This document shows, in pieces, positions 1-6,418 of a stretch of 11,490 nt of DNA; position 1 is the stretch's first letter, and every line of letters starts with the position of its first letter. This stretch comes from Bacteroidales bacterium (GTDB lineage Bacteria; Bacteroidota; Bacteroidia; Bacteroidales; UBA3824): contig JAFXMJ010000553.1 in the NCBI GenBank assembly GCA_017530465.1, forward strand, positions 1-11,490. The letters are read 5' to 3'. The position numbers and the translations under genes are program-made. The notes beneath the pieces are model-generated. The model saw only the letters and a program-made list of their open reading frames with translations, ran no database searches and was not told the origin of the DNA.

Positions 1-261
1 CAATGTATCCAACAGCAATTTGCGTTTCTCAAAACTTCGCTGAAAATTGCGTTGGCTTGGCGAGGGGCGCAGCGCGGGCGCATCGTTGGTGGTGGCGAGA
101 CCGACACAATTGCAACTATGAATGTAATCTTGGAACGCATCGCCGTTATTTGTAGAATATTGACCATAATCATTGCCACAGACCTCCTCGACGCCCCGCC
201 GCACCTCGCAGCCGGACGCCGAAATCAACAGCAATACCAATGTCAATATCCTGATAATCAT
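1..261 (-). CDS. Small lipoprotein of unknown family, copy A (3' end cut off by window edge)
   Basis: An open frame of 87 codons with no stop runs from an ATG at 261 to the window edge, so the C-terminus is missing. The N-terminus is a signal peptide: Met-Ile-Ile-Arg, a leucine-rich core, then SASGC with the candidate lipidated cysteine at residue 18. The mature part is short and hydrophilic. It is clearly paralogous to the lipoprotein at 2085-2468: both have the LVLLLIS core, a central DYIH, TNDAP followed by one residue and LR, and QRN..QR.F.KRK near residues 71-82. The start codon overlaps the antiporter stop in an ATGA arrangement, which suggests translational coupling. I do not recognise the family. 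Export and lipidation, probably at the outer membrane, are inferred from the signal peptide only; function is unknown. Confidence 0.75.
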   Translation of the reverse strand, partial: MIIRILTLVLLLISASGCEVRRGVEEVCGNDYGQYSTNNGDAFQDYIHSCNCVGLATTNDAPALRPSPSQRNFQRSFEKRKLLLDTL

Positions 262-1349
262 ATCGGTAACAATTTGCTTTCCACCTTGTCAGCCTTGACG
301 TTGTTGTAAGCGATGCCGACGGAGTTGAGGGTTTGGATGAGGATGTCCTTGTTGTCTGTGATGAGGAGTAGATGGTCACCGCTGAGGAGTTCAGTCCTGC
401 CTTTTGGGACAAAATACTTGCCGTCGCGCTTCACCATCACCACCAACGTATTCTCCGGGAACGGAATCAGGAACATAATCAGTTGGCACAGCCACGTCAA
501 ACCGTCAAAAAAATTGATGGTCGCCCTCTTGTGGACAAAATGCGAATTGCCTATCACAAGTCCGCCAACATACACGGCGAGGTAACTGTTGCCATTGACA
601 AAAAATGCTGTGGCATAAATAATTAGACATCCCGACAATATCGCTATCGGATAGAGCGCGGCATTGTCGATGTTGAGTTTGTTGATTGCCCACACCAAAA
701 ACCGCCCGATAAAGAATCCCGTCGTGCCGCCCATCACGAGTTTCACCACGACATCGCTCGCAACTGCCACATAGTCAGGCTCGTCGCCCGATTTGACGAT
801 GGTGATGAGGGTAACAGTCATAATGAACGCCACAGGGTCGTTGCTGCCGCTTTCGGATTCGAGGAGCGGGCGCAGGTTGTTTTTCAAATTGAGGTTCTTG
901 GAGCGCAACAACGAAAACACCGACGCCGAATCCGTGGACGCCATCACCGACGCCAACAGCAAACTCGTCATAATCCCCGCACCCTTGGCGACGGCGGTGT
1001 CGGCACCAAACATCATATCAAAAACAAACCGGATTACAAAACCCGTTATCACCGCCATAAGGAACACGCCCAAAGTCGCCAACAGCAAGCCCTCACGGAT
1101 AACAGGTTTGATGTCAGAGAGTTTGGTATCCATACCGCCCGAAAACAATATCACGCACAACGCCACCGTGCCGATGGTGGAGGCGTTCTCAAAACTGTCG
1201 AACTTAACGAGCCGCAGTCCTTCGTCGCCAAACAACATTCCCATCACAAGGAACATCAGCAACACCGGAACGCCCAATTTGTAGCCCGCCTTGCACGCCC
1301 AAATGCTCGCAAACGACAACACCGCGATTACAAACAAGAATCCTTCCAT
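258..1349 (-). CDS. NhaP2/CvrA-type K+/H+ antiporter, internally shortened
   Basis: A CPA1-family cation/proton antiporter of the inner membrane; the closest type is the potassium/proton antiporter NhaP2 (CvrA), which exchanges cytoplasmic K+ for protons. Helices can be read at about residues 2-20, 27-41, 58-73, 87-110, 125-147, 172-186, 200-222, 230-252 and 257-270. The conserved transport motifs STDSAS (138-143) and ESESGSNDP (164-172) are present. From about residue 297 the sequence is a cytoplasmic TrkA_C (RCK_C) domain: ENTLVVMVKRDGKYFVP, then LLSGDHLLLITD. The membrane domain breaks off inside the helix FDGLTWLCQLIMFL (281-294) and the RCK_C part follows at once. Family members are usually about 480-580 residues, so at 363 residues the last few helices are missing although the frame is intact. 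Transport activity is therefore doubtful. The stop overlaps the start of lipoprotein copy A. Confidence 0.85.
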   Translation of the reverse strand: MEGFLFVIAVLSFASIWACKAGYKLGVPVLLMFLVMGMLFGDEGLRLVKFDSFENASTIGTVALCVILFSGGMDTKLSDIKPVIREGLLLATLGVFLMAVITGFVIRFVFDMMFGADTAVAKGAGIMTSLLLASVMASTDSASVFSLLRSKNLNLKNNLRPLLESESGSNDPVAFIMTVTLITIVKSGDEPDYVAVASDVVVKLVMGGTTGFFIGRFLVWAINKLNIDNAALYPIAILSGCLIIYATAFFVNGNSYLAVYVGGLVIGNSHFVHKRATINFFDGLTWLCQLIMFLIPFPENTLVVMVKRDGKYFVPKGRTELLSGDHLLLITDNKDILIQTLNSVGIAYNNVKADKVESKLLPI

Positions 1350-1369
1350 TTGGAGTAATTTTTTAGAAA

Positions 1370-1399
1370 GGGCTGACGACCACTATTCAGCGTCAGCCC
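1370..1399 (-). terminator. Perfect 9-bp hairpin between the 176-residue gene and the antiporter gene
   Basis: GGGCTGACG (1370-1378) and CGTCAGCCC (1391-1399) form a perfect 9-bp GC-rich stem with a 12-nt loop. On the minus strand it lies 31 bp after the stop of the 176-residue gene and 20 bp before the antiporter start. The following TTTCTAAAAAATTA is a poor T-tract, so it may be a weak terminator, an attenuator in the antiporter leader or an mRNA stability element. Confidence 0.45.
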
Positions 1400-1430
1400 A
1401 AACCATCAAATATTAGACAAACCACGCCCG

Positions 1431-1961
1431 TTAGTAACTTACCACGAGCGTATTAATCTTCTGACATTCCGCTGTGCCGTGTTCGCGGATTTCGGAGGAC
1501 GGCTCAAAGTTGTAACTCTGCGACGAGAACGTGTACAACTGCGAAAACGCCACGCTGTAATCGTTGTCAACCAACACTTTGAGCATCATCTTGGCGGCGG
1601 AATCGCGGGGGATGTCGAGCAAATTGCTAAACTCGCCCACCTCGTACAGCCGCAAAACGTCGGCGTAGCGGTCGGCGTTGAACATAAACTTGCGCAACTT
1701 CATCCGTTTGCCATTGTAACTGTACCCCGCCTTCTTCGCGAAAAGCACAATTGCGCCATACGACACAGCGCAAAGTCCCATCACGATAAGAGCCATTGTC
1801 AACGTGCCGTTCTCCTTGTCGAGAGTTTGGGCGGCAAACAGCAACGCGCCTACCACGAGCCACACGATACCCATCTTGTTGACACCCTTCGTACTTGTTA
1901 CCTTGCCGTTAGTGAACTCGGTGATGCCGTCTTCGAGGGTGATAATATTCTTTTCTGCCAT
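1431..1961 (-). CDS. Hypothetical membrane protein with two transmembrane helices
   Basis: A 176-residue protein of no recognised family. Residues 1-28 are polar, two hydrophobic helices follow (about 29-45 and 55-74), and the rest (about 75-176) is a soluble region rich in charged and aromatic residues, with basic KKAGYSYNGKRMKLRK just after the second helix. By the positive-inside rule that basic stretch should face the cytoplasm, so both termini are probably cytoplasmic with a short periplasmic turn. There is no signal peptide or lipobox. It lies in the same direction as the antiporter gene, 81 bp upstream of it, with a hairpin between them. The frame on the opposite strand over nearly the same interval is long, but its product is rich in His and Arg and has no coherent features. 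Function unknown. Confidence 0.7.
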   Translation of the reverse strand: MAEKNIITLEDGITEFTNGKVTSTKGVNKMGIVWLVVGALLFAAQTLDKENGTLTMALIVMGLCAVSYGAIVLFAKKAGYSYNGKRMKLRKFMFNADRYADVLRLYEVGEFSNLLDIPRDSAAKMMLKVLVDNDYSVAFSQLYTFSSQSYNFEPSSEIREHGTAECQKINTLVVSY

Positions 1962-2084
1962 TTTTGATAATTACATTAAATAACATAAACTAACCGTTTG
2001 ACATATAGACACATCGCTACACGTCAAAACAAATTGACTATTCCCAAATCTTAAACAAATTGTCTGTGTAGAAAAATGGCAGAA

Positions 2085-2468
2085 TCAAATGGAGAGTTTG
2101 CAGAGAAAGTGCAGCAACGAGCGTCCCGATTTGGATTGGTGGCAATACAACTGCCTTGCATTATTGTAACACTTTATCAAACAATTAGTAAACACGAATT
2201 TAAAAGAAGTACCCGGCAGCCACTTGCGCTTGTCGAAGACACGTTGCGTATTGCGCTGCCTTGATACGGTTCTCAAAACGGGCGCGTCGTTGGTGCAGAG
2301 AATCCCTGCCCAATTATAATCGTGTATGTAATCAAAATCAGTATCGTCGTTCCGCAAAACCGACTCCTGACCATTGGCAACGTCAACTCTGACCTCCACG
2401 TCCCGCCCCAATTCGTGGCACGATGTGGAAATCAACAGCAACACCAATATCAAAAGCCGTAGAAACAT
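2085..2468 (-). CDS. Small lipoprotein of unknown family, copy B
   Basis: A 127-residue protein with an N-terminal lipoprotein signal: MFLRLLILVLLLISTSC, with the candidate lipidated cysteine at residue 17. The mature domain matches copy A at the window's left edge through DYIH, TNDAPVLR and QRNTQRVFDKRK, after which the B sequence continues with WLPGTSFKFVF and a Cys/Asn-rich tail. The signal-peptide DNA of A and B is also nearly identical over about 25 bp, which supports a fairly recent duplication. A good Bacteroidetes-type promoter lies just upstream (2494-2527). The tail after about residue 95 cannot be checked against copy A because that copy is cut off, so a late frameshift in B is possible. 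Location in the envelope is inferred from the signal; function is unknown. Confidence 0.7.
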   Translation of the reverse strand: MFLRLLILVLLLISTSCHELGRDVEVRVDVANGQESVLRNDDTDFDYIHDYNWAGILCTNDAPVLRTVSRQRNTQRVFDKRKWLPGTSFKFVFTNCLIKCYNNARQLYCHQSKSGRSLLHFLCKLSI

Positions 2469-2493
2469 TTCCTGTAAGTTTTGTTTGTCGCGG

Positions 2494-2527
2494 CAAAGGT
2501 AATGATAATTTTTAGACGTTCAACAAA
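2494..2527 (-). promoter_or_regulatory. Bacteroidetes-type promoter for lipoprotein copy B
   Basis: The minus strand has TACCTTTG (2494-2501), matching the -7 consensus TAnnTTTG of the Bacteroidetes primary sigma factor. TTTGTTG lies upstream: TTG at 2521-2523 is 19 bp from the -7 box and TTTG at 2524-2527 is 22 bp away. The -7 box ends 25 bp before the ATG at 2468. There is no experimental start site. Confidence 0.55.
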
Positions 2528-2553
2528 TTTTGGGCAGAAATTGTTTTTTTACC

Positions 2554-3969
2554 TCAAAACAAATCCTCCGCTGTCAACTGATTTTGTACGAGTCCTGAGT
2601 ATTGATTGTCAACGATGCCGTAGGTGGTAATCATCGTTACAAAAATGGTTTTCTTCGTGTTGGTTTCTTGGCGAAAAACGGCGACCTTGTTGCGGATATT
2701 GTTGGCATAGTTGGCGTCGATAACAAATTTTTCTGTGGAAAACTTGATTTCGCAGATGTTGATAACATTGTCGGCGCGGTCTATTACCATATCAATTTGT
2801 GCGCCGCCGAGGTTTTTGCGGCTGCGCCATTGGTAGATGTTGGTCTTAACACCGGCAATTTTCAGTTTCTCTAAAATCTTCGCACTGTTTTCGAAGCATA
2901 CGTGTTCAAAGGCAAGCCCCGCCCAAGCGTTAAGTTTTTGAGTTTTAGCCATATTGCTCCACGCACCGCTTCCTGCAACGCCTTTGTCGTGCAGGAAGCG
3001 GAGATAAAACAACGTGTAAAAATCGTCGAGTTGATAGAGCGCGTTCTTTACCGATGCATTGGGCGGAACATTTTTTTTCACTAAGCCGCAGAGTTGCAGA
3101 TCAGTGAGAATTTCCGACAGTGCGCCGCCGCTGTTTTGTTTGGAAGCCTCAATAATCTCCTTGCGCGTCAATCCCTTGGACTTTGTACCGAGGAGTTCCA
3201 CCATTTTAATGTATTTTTGATGGTTGGCAAACAGAGACGAGTACATCAGGTGAAACTCGTCTTTGAGCGGCGAAACCTCGTTAAAAAACAGATAGTCAAT
3301 GTTTTGACTTACGCTAAGCCCCTTTTTCAACAATGTCCAATAAAACGGTACGCCGCCCAACGCCATATAATATGATATGATGTCGTATTTTTCGCACGAT
3401 ATTTCTTTTTGCGCCAAAATCTGTCCGCAGTCGGCTATTGATAGCGGCATCACCCTTATACGGCGCGTTACGCGGTTGTGCAGACCGCCATTGTTGTTAA
3501 TCAACTTATTGACAATCCACGATGTAGCCGAACCGCAGGCTATGAGCATTATGTCTGTGCGTTTGGATGCCCATCCGTTCCAAAAATGCTCAAACGACGA
3601 CAGAAAATCCGATTTTGGCGTATCCATCCACGGCATTTCGTCAAAGAATACCACCTTTTTGGATACGTCGTCCATCGTTTCCAACAGTTCGATAAGTTGG
3701 TTGAGGGCAATAAACCAATTGTCGGCTATCGGAAAATCGCGCCTGAACTGCCGCGACATCTCTATATTGAAATTCAGTAGTTGTTTTTTGGTTGGCGCGT
3801 TAGATAATGCTGTCAACGAAAACGTCATACGGTTTTCAAACACACAGTCAATCAGGAATGTTTTGCCAATGCGCCGTCGTCCATAAACCGCCACAAATTC
3901 CGATTTGGAAGATTTGTAAACGTCCTCCAACTCCTCTACATACTCTTTTCTGCCTATCAATTTGCTCAT
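2554..3969 (-). CDS. DUF234-type AAA/STAND ATPase with C-terminal PD-(D/E)XK-like domain
   Basis: A 471-residue P-loop ATPase of the archaeal-ATPase/DUF234 type (ATPase_2 followed by DUF234), of usual length. Residues 4-8 are the typical IGRKE start. Walker A is GRRRIGKT (30-37), Walker B is VVFFDE (106-111), and GSATSWI (146-152) lies where a sensor motif is expected. Residues about 255-300 look like a winged helix (LTRKEIIEA, then SEILTDLQLCGLVKK). The C-terminal domain keeps the restriction-endonuclease-like pattern GGAQID (Asp393) and ICEIKF (Glu407, Lys409), so it may be an active nuclease. These genes are widespread in archaea and Bacteroidetes and often lie in variable regions; their role is not established. 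It stands alone: mlaF ends 186 bp upstream, and that gap holds a striking palindrome array. No terminator was seen after the stop. Confidence 0.9.
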   Translation of the reverse strand: MSKLIGRKEYVEELEDVYKSSKSEFVAVYGRRRIGKTFLIDCVFENRMTFSLTALSNAPTKKQLLNFNIEMSRQFRRDFPIADNWFIALNQLIELLETMDDVSKKVVFFDEMPWMDTPKSDFLSSFEHFWNGWASKRTDIMLIACGSATSWIVNKLINNNGGLHNRVTRRIRVMPLSIADCGQILAQKEISCEKYDIISYYMALGGVPFYWTLLKKGLSVSQNIDYLFFNEVSPLKDEFHLMYSSLFANHQKYIKMVELLGTKSKGLTRKEIIEASKQNSGGALSEILTDLQLCGLVKKNVPPNASVKNALYQLDDFYTLFYLRFLHDKGVAGSGAWSNMAKTQKLNAWAGLAFEHVCFENSAKILEKLKIAGVKTNIYQWRSRKNLGGAQIDMVIDRADNVINICEIKFSTEKFVIDANYANNIRNKVAVFRQETNTKKTIFVTMITTYGIVDNQYSGLVQNQLTAEDLF

Positions 3970-3989
3970 AATAGTAATGTTTTATGCCG

Positions 3990-3997
3990 CAAATATA
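3990..3997 (-). promoter_or_regulatory. Putative -7 box of the DUF234 ATPase gene
   Basis: TATATTTG on the minus strand matches the Bacteroidetes -7 consensus TAnnTTTG and sits 20 bp before the ATG at 3969. The place where TTTG (-33) should be, about 4017-4021, is instead occupied by the first 12-bp arm of the palindrome array (4011-4022). This suggests a promoter controlled by whatever binds that arm. Confidence 0.5.
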
Positions 3998-4010
3998 ACG
4001 ATTATTTTTT

Positions 4011-4126
4011 AGATTTGGCGGATTATAAGTGTTAAAATCCGCCAAATCTGCGTAATTATCTCAGATTTGGCGGAAAATAGACAGTATAATCCGCCAAATC
4101 TTGCTTATTTAGGCGGATTTGGCGGA
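4011..4126. repeat. Array of alternating 12-bp inverted arms with a 52-bp period
   Basis: The 12-mer AGATTTGGCGGA occurs at 4011-4022 and 4063-4074. Its exact inverse TCCGCCAAATCT occurs at 4038-4049 and 4090-4101. A fifth arm, GGATTTGGCGGA (one mismatch), lies at 4115-4126. Forward arms start exactly 52 bp apart (4011, 4063, 4115), and so do the inverse arms (4038, 4090). Each forward/inverse pair encloses a 15-bp loop, and the pairs are joined by 13-bp linkers. Loops and linkers differ between units, so only the arms are conserved. Each pair can form a 12-bp hairpin, and neighbouring arms can pair in more than one way. No further copy was noticed in the window. The array lies between mlaF and the ATPase gene and overlaps the latter's presumed promoter. 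Confidence 0.9.
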
Positions 4127-4155
4127 AAACGAACAATGTGTATTAACGAATGTTC

Positions 4156-4911
4156 TTACCTGTTCAAATCCCTTAATTGTTTCATCCTTTCCGACGCAAA
4201 AACGAAGTCGTCCAACTCCTTGACGCCGGTGTTGAAGATTTCGTTGCTACTGCCTTCCCACTTCTTGTGTCCCTTGTAGATAAAAATGATTTTGTCGCCA
4301 ATCTCCATCACGGAGTTCATATCGTGGGTGTTGACGATGGTCGTTATATTGTATTCGATGGTGATTTCTTTAATGAGATTGTCGATGACGATGGACGTTA
4401 CGGGGTCGAGACCGGAATTAGGCTCGTCACAATATAAGTATTTGGGATTCAACGCGATGGCGCGGGCTATGGCGACGCGCTTCTGCATACCGCCCGAAAT
4501 TTCAGAAGGGTACTTGTCGTTGGCGTTGAGGATATTTACGCGTTTAAGACAGAAATTGGCACGTTCGCGGCGTTCCTCATAACTCATCTTGGTAAACATT
4601 TCCAACGGAAACATCACATTCTCCTCCACAGTATTGGAATCAAACAACGCCCCGCCTTGAAAAACCATTCCCATCTCCTTGCGGATGGCCTTGCGCTGTT
4701 TGTCGTTCATATTGGCGAAGGAGCGTCCGTCGTAGAGAATGTCGCCCGAAGACACCGAATGAAGCCCCGCAATACATTTGAGCAACACCGTCTTGCCCGA
4801 ACCCGACTGTCCGATGGTCAGGTTGGTCTTGCCCGGCTCAAACTCCGCGCAGATGTCGTTCAAGACGTTGTGTCCCGAAAACTCCTTATATACATTCCTT
4901 ACCTCAATCAT
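4156..4911 (-). CDS. mlaF: MlaF-like ABC transporter ATP-binding protein
   Basis: A 251-residue ABC ATPase of the Mla/MCE-associated lipid transport class, which powers phospholipid movement between inner and outer membranes. All core motifs are present: Walker A GQSGSGKT (34-41), Q-loop Gln85 in VFQGGALFD (83-91), signature ISGGMQKR (138-145), Walker B YLYCDEP (158-164), D-loop SGLD (166-169) and H-loop His196 in NTHD. The GGALFD stretch and the ISGGM signature are characteristic of MlaF rather than of nutrient importers. Its start overlaps the stop of the permease gene (ATGA), so the two are translated as a coupled pair. No MCE substrate-binding protein (MlaD) follows; the next element is the palindrome array. 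A specific substrate cannot be told from the sequence. Confidence 0.88.
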   Translation of the reverse strand: MIEVRNVYKEFSGHNVLNDICAEFEPGKTNLTIGQSGSGKTVLLKCIAGLHSVSSGDILYDGRSFANMNDKQRKAIRKEMGMVFQGGALFDSNTVEENVMFPLEMFTKMSYEERRERANFCLKRVNILNANDKYPSEISGGMQKRVAIARAIALNPKYLYCDEPNSGLDPVTSIVIDNLIKEITIEYNITTIVNTHDMNSVMEIGDKIIFIYKGHKKWEGSSNEIFNTGVKELDDFVFASERMKQLRDLNR

Positions 4912-5648
4912 AGCATCAGTTTGGTGAGTATTAGGTTAAAAAGCAAAACTACTATGCTACTGTAAACCACAGCGTGCGTTGACGACCGTCCGACGTCCAA
5001 CGCGCCGCCATTGGTGTAATATCCATAATAACTTGAAACGGAGGCTATTATGTATGCAAATACCAACGACTTAACTAATGAATATGTTACATAAAACGGT
5101 TGGAACATCGACGTGATGCCCACCACATAATCGTGCGGCGTGAGTCCCTTGGTGCCAAACGACGCCACGTAGCCGCCCAATATGCCAATTGCCATCGAAA
5201 AAATTGTCAGTACGGGGATAAAAAACACAAATCCAACTATTTTGGGCAGTATGAGGTACGAGGCTGAATTGACGCCCATCATTTCCAATGCATCTACCTG
5301 TTCGGTAACGCGCATTGTGCCGAGTTCGGAGGCAATGTTGGAGCCAACTTTTCCGGCAAGAATGAGCGCAACGATTGTGCTTGAAAATTCGAGGAGCAAT
5401 GTCTCCCTCGTGCCGTATCCGATGAGATAACGCGGAATTATCGGGTTTTGGAGGTTGTAGGCCATCTGAATGGCGCACACAGCACCCATAAAGAATGATA
5501 TTATCAGCACAATCGCAATGGAACTCACACCCATACTGTCGATTGCGCGGACGGTATTGCGCAGAAACACGCGCCAACGCTCGGGCCGCGAAAACACCCG
5601 CTTCATCAGCACAAAATAACGTCCAATATGGAAAAGGAGTTTGCCCAT
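4908..5648 (-). CDS. mlaE: MlaE-like ABC transporter permease
   Basis: A 246-residue inner-membrane permease of the MlaE (DUF140) family, partner of the MlaF-like ATPase whose gene overlaps it by 4 bp. Residues 10-37 form an amphipathic N-terminal helix, followed by membrane segments at about 41-63, 84-100, 133-158, 188-206 and 226-243. The family signature is clear: GKVGSNIASELGTMRVTEQ (99-117) followed by VDALEMMGV (118-126), the cytoplasmic coupling region that contacts the ATPase. The length is normal for the family. A promoter-like TACCTTTG lies 20 bp upstream. A long frame on the same strand (5071-5670) is only a shadow, with no hydrophobic pattern. Transport direction and substrate are not visible. 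Confidence 0.88.
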   Translation of the reverse strand: MGKLLFHIGRYFVLMKRVFSRPERWRVFLRNTVRAIDSMGVSSIAIVLIISFFMGAVCAIQMAYNLQNPIIPRYLIGYGTRETLLLEFSSTIVALILAGKVGSNIASELGTMRVTEQVDALEMMGVNSASYLILPKIVGFVFFIPVLTIFSMAIGILGGYVASFGTKGLTPHDYVVGITSMFQPFYVTYSLVKSLVFAYIIASVSSYYGYYTNGGALDVGRSSTHAVVYSSIVVLLFNLILTKLML

Positions 5649-5667
5649 TTTTAATTGTTATAATGCG

Positions 5668-5675
5668 CAAAGGTA
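5668..5675 (-). promoter_or_regulatory. Putative -7 box for the mlaE-mlaF pair
   Basis: TACCTTTG on the minus strand matches TAnnTTTG and is the same octamer used before lipoprotein copy B. It ends 19 bp before the ATG at 5648. No clear TTTG is found 19-21 bp upstream, so the site is only moderately supported. Confidence 0.4.
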
Positions 5676-5740
5676 ATAATTTTTTTGAGAAACCATAAAA
5701 ATATTTTACCGACGCTTTCCCATATTGGAAGTTGCAATGT

Positions 5741-6373
5741 TTATCCCTCCACCTTCCTCACTATCGTCAGCCCGTCCCTCACCGGCACGATGACATTCTC
5801 TACCCGGGGGTCATTCTGAACGATGTCGTTGAGGGCGATGATGCCGGCGGTGTAGGGGTCGTTGTGTTTTGGCTCGGTGATTACCTTGTCGTACCAAAGA
5901 ACATTGTCAATGATGATATAGCCGCCAACACGGATTTTTGGGAATACAACGGCGTAATAATCAGGATATTGACGCTTGTCGCCGTCGATGAAGGCAAGGT
6001 CAAACGCCACATCCAAATCCTTGACCACATCCACAGCGTCGCCAATATGCAGAGCAACGCGGTCGGCGATGCCCGATTTTTCAAAGAATGACAAAAGCGG
6101 CTCCTCCATCTCGTCCTTAACCTCGATGGTGTGCAACATACCACCGTCCTGCAACCCTTTGGCAAGGCAATACGCCGAATAGCCCGTAAAAGTGCCTATT
6201 TCGAGGATGTTTTTGGGAGCAATCATACGGCTGAGCATCTCCAAGAGTTTGCCCTGCACAGGTCCCGACAGTTGGCGCGGGAAAGTGGTGGTGAGGTTGG
6301 TGTGGCGGCGGAGTTGACGCAACGCCTCGTCCTCGGGGGTGGTGTGGTTTTCTATGTATTCTTCGATGTCCAT
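5741..6373 (-). CDS. SAM-dependent O-methyltransferase (Methyltransf_3 family)
   Basis: A 210-residue class I methyltransferase of the caffeoyl-CoA/catechol O-methyltransferase type, which moves a methyl group from S-adenosylmethionine to a hydroxyl oxygen, usually with a divalent metal. Motif I is EIGTFTGYSA (58-67) and the acidic ribose-binding end of strand 2 is IEVKDE (83-88). FIDGDK (128-133) and IDNVLW (155-160) carry the expected metal ligands Asp130, Asp156 and Asn157, and the protein ends with the usual DGLTIVRK strand. Bacterial members include the tRNA 5-hydroxyuridine methyltransferase TrmR, a plausible but unproven identity. It starts 45 bp after the Rpn gene stop with no clear promoter or terminator between them, so the two may be cotranscribed. 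Its stop is 92 bp from mlaE. Confidence 0.88.
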   Translation of the reverse strand: MDIEEYIENHTTPEDEALRQLRRHTNLTTTFPRQLSGPVQGKLLEMLSRMIAPKNILEIGTFTGYSAYCLAKGLQDGGMLHTIEVKDEMEEPLLSFFEKSGIADRVALHIGDAVDVVKDLDVAFDLAFIDGDKRQYPDYYAVVFPKIRVGGYIIIDNVLWYDKVITEPKHNDPYTAGIIALNDIVQNDPRVENVIVPVRDGLTIVRKVEG

Positions 6374-6418
6374 TTATTACAATCTTTGCCTCTTTATTCA
6401 AAGCATTACTAACAGTTA

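Noticed and set aside
170..412. 80-residue minus-strand frame spanning the antiporter end
   Set aside because: It overlaps both the antiporter C-terminus and lipoprotein copy A, which have recognisable motifs; its low-complexity Ser/Thr product looks like a shadow.
1479..1967. 162-residue plus-strand frame opposite the 176-residue membrane protein
   Set aside because: Its product is rich in His and Arg with no hydrophobic segments or domain; the minus-strand frame has two clean helices and agrees with the uniform gene direction.
1962..2084. Promoter for the 176-residue membrane protein gene
   Set aside because: The AT-rich gap holds several TTTG strings, but the best -7 candidate (TATATGTC on the minus strand) has two mismatches, so no site is called.
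4011..4126. Possible CRISPR array
   Set aside because: The repeated arms are only 12 bp, alternate in orientation and are separated by 15- and 13-bp segments. No cas gene is nearby. This is a palindrome array, not direct repeats with spacers.
3848..4279. Two short frames (minus 3848-4045 and plus 4067-4279) whose products both contain YNPPNL
   Set aside because: The shared peptide comes from translating the repeated 12-bp arms. The frames overlap the ATPase and mlaF coding regions on the wrong strand or frame and have no other support.
5071..5670. 199-residue frame on the minus strand over mlaE
   Set aside because: It overlaps the well-supported permease in another frame, and its product is rich in Arg, His and Cys with no domain pattern.
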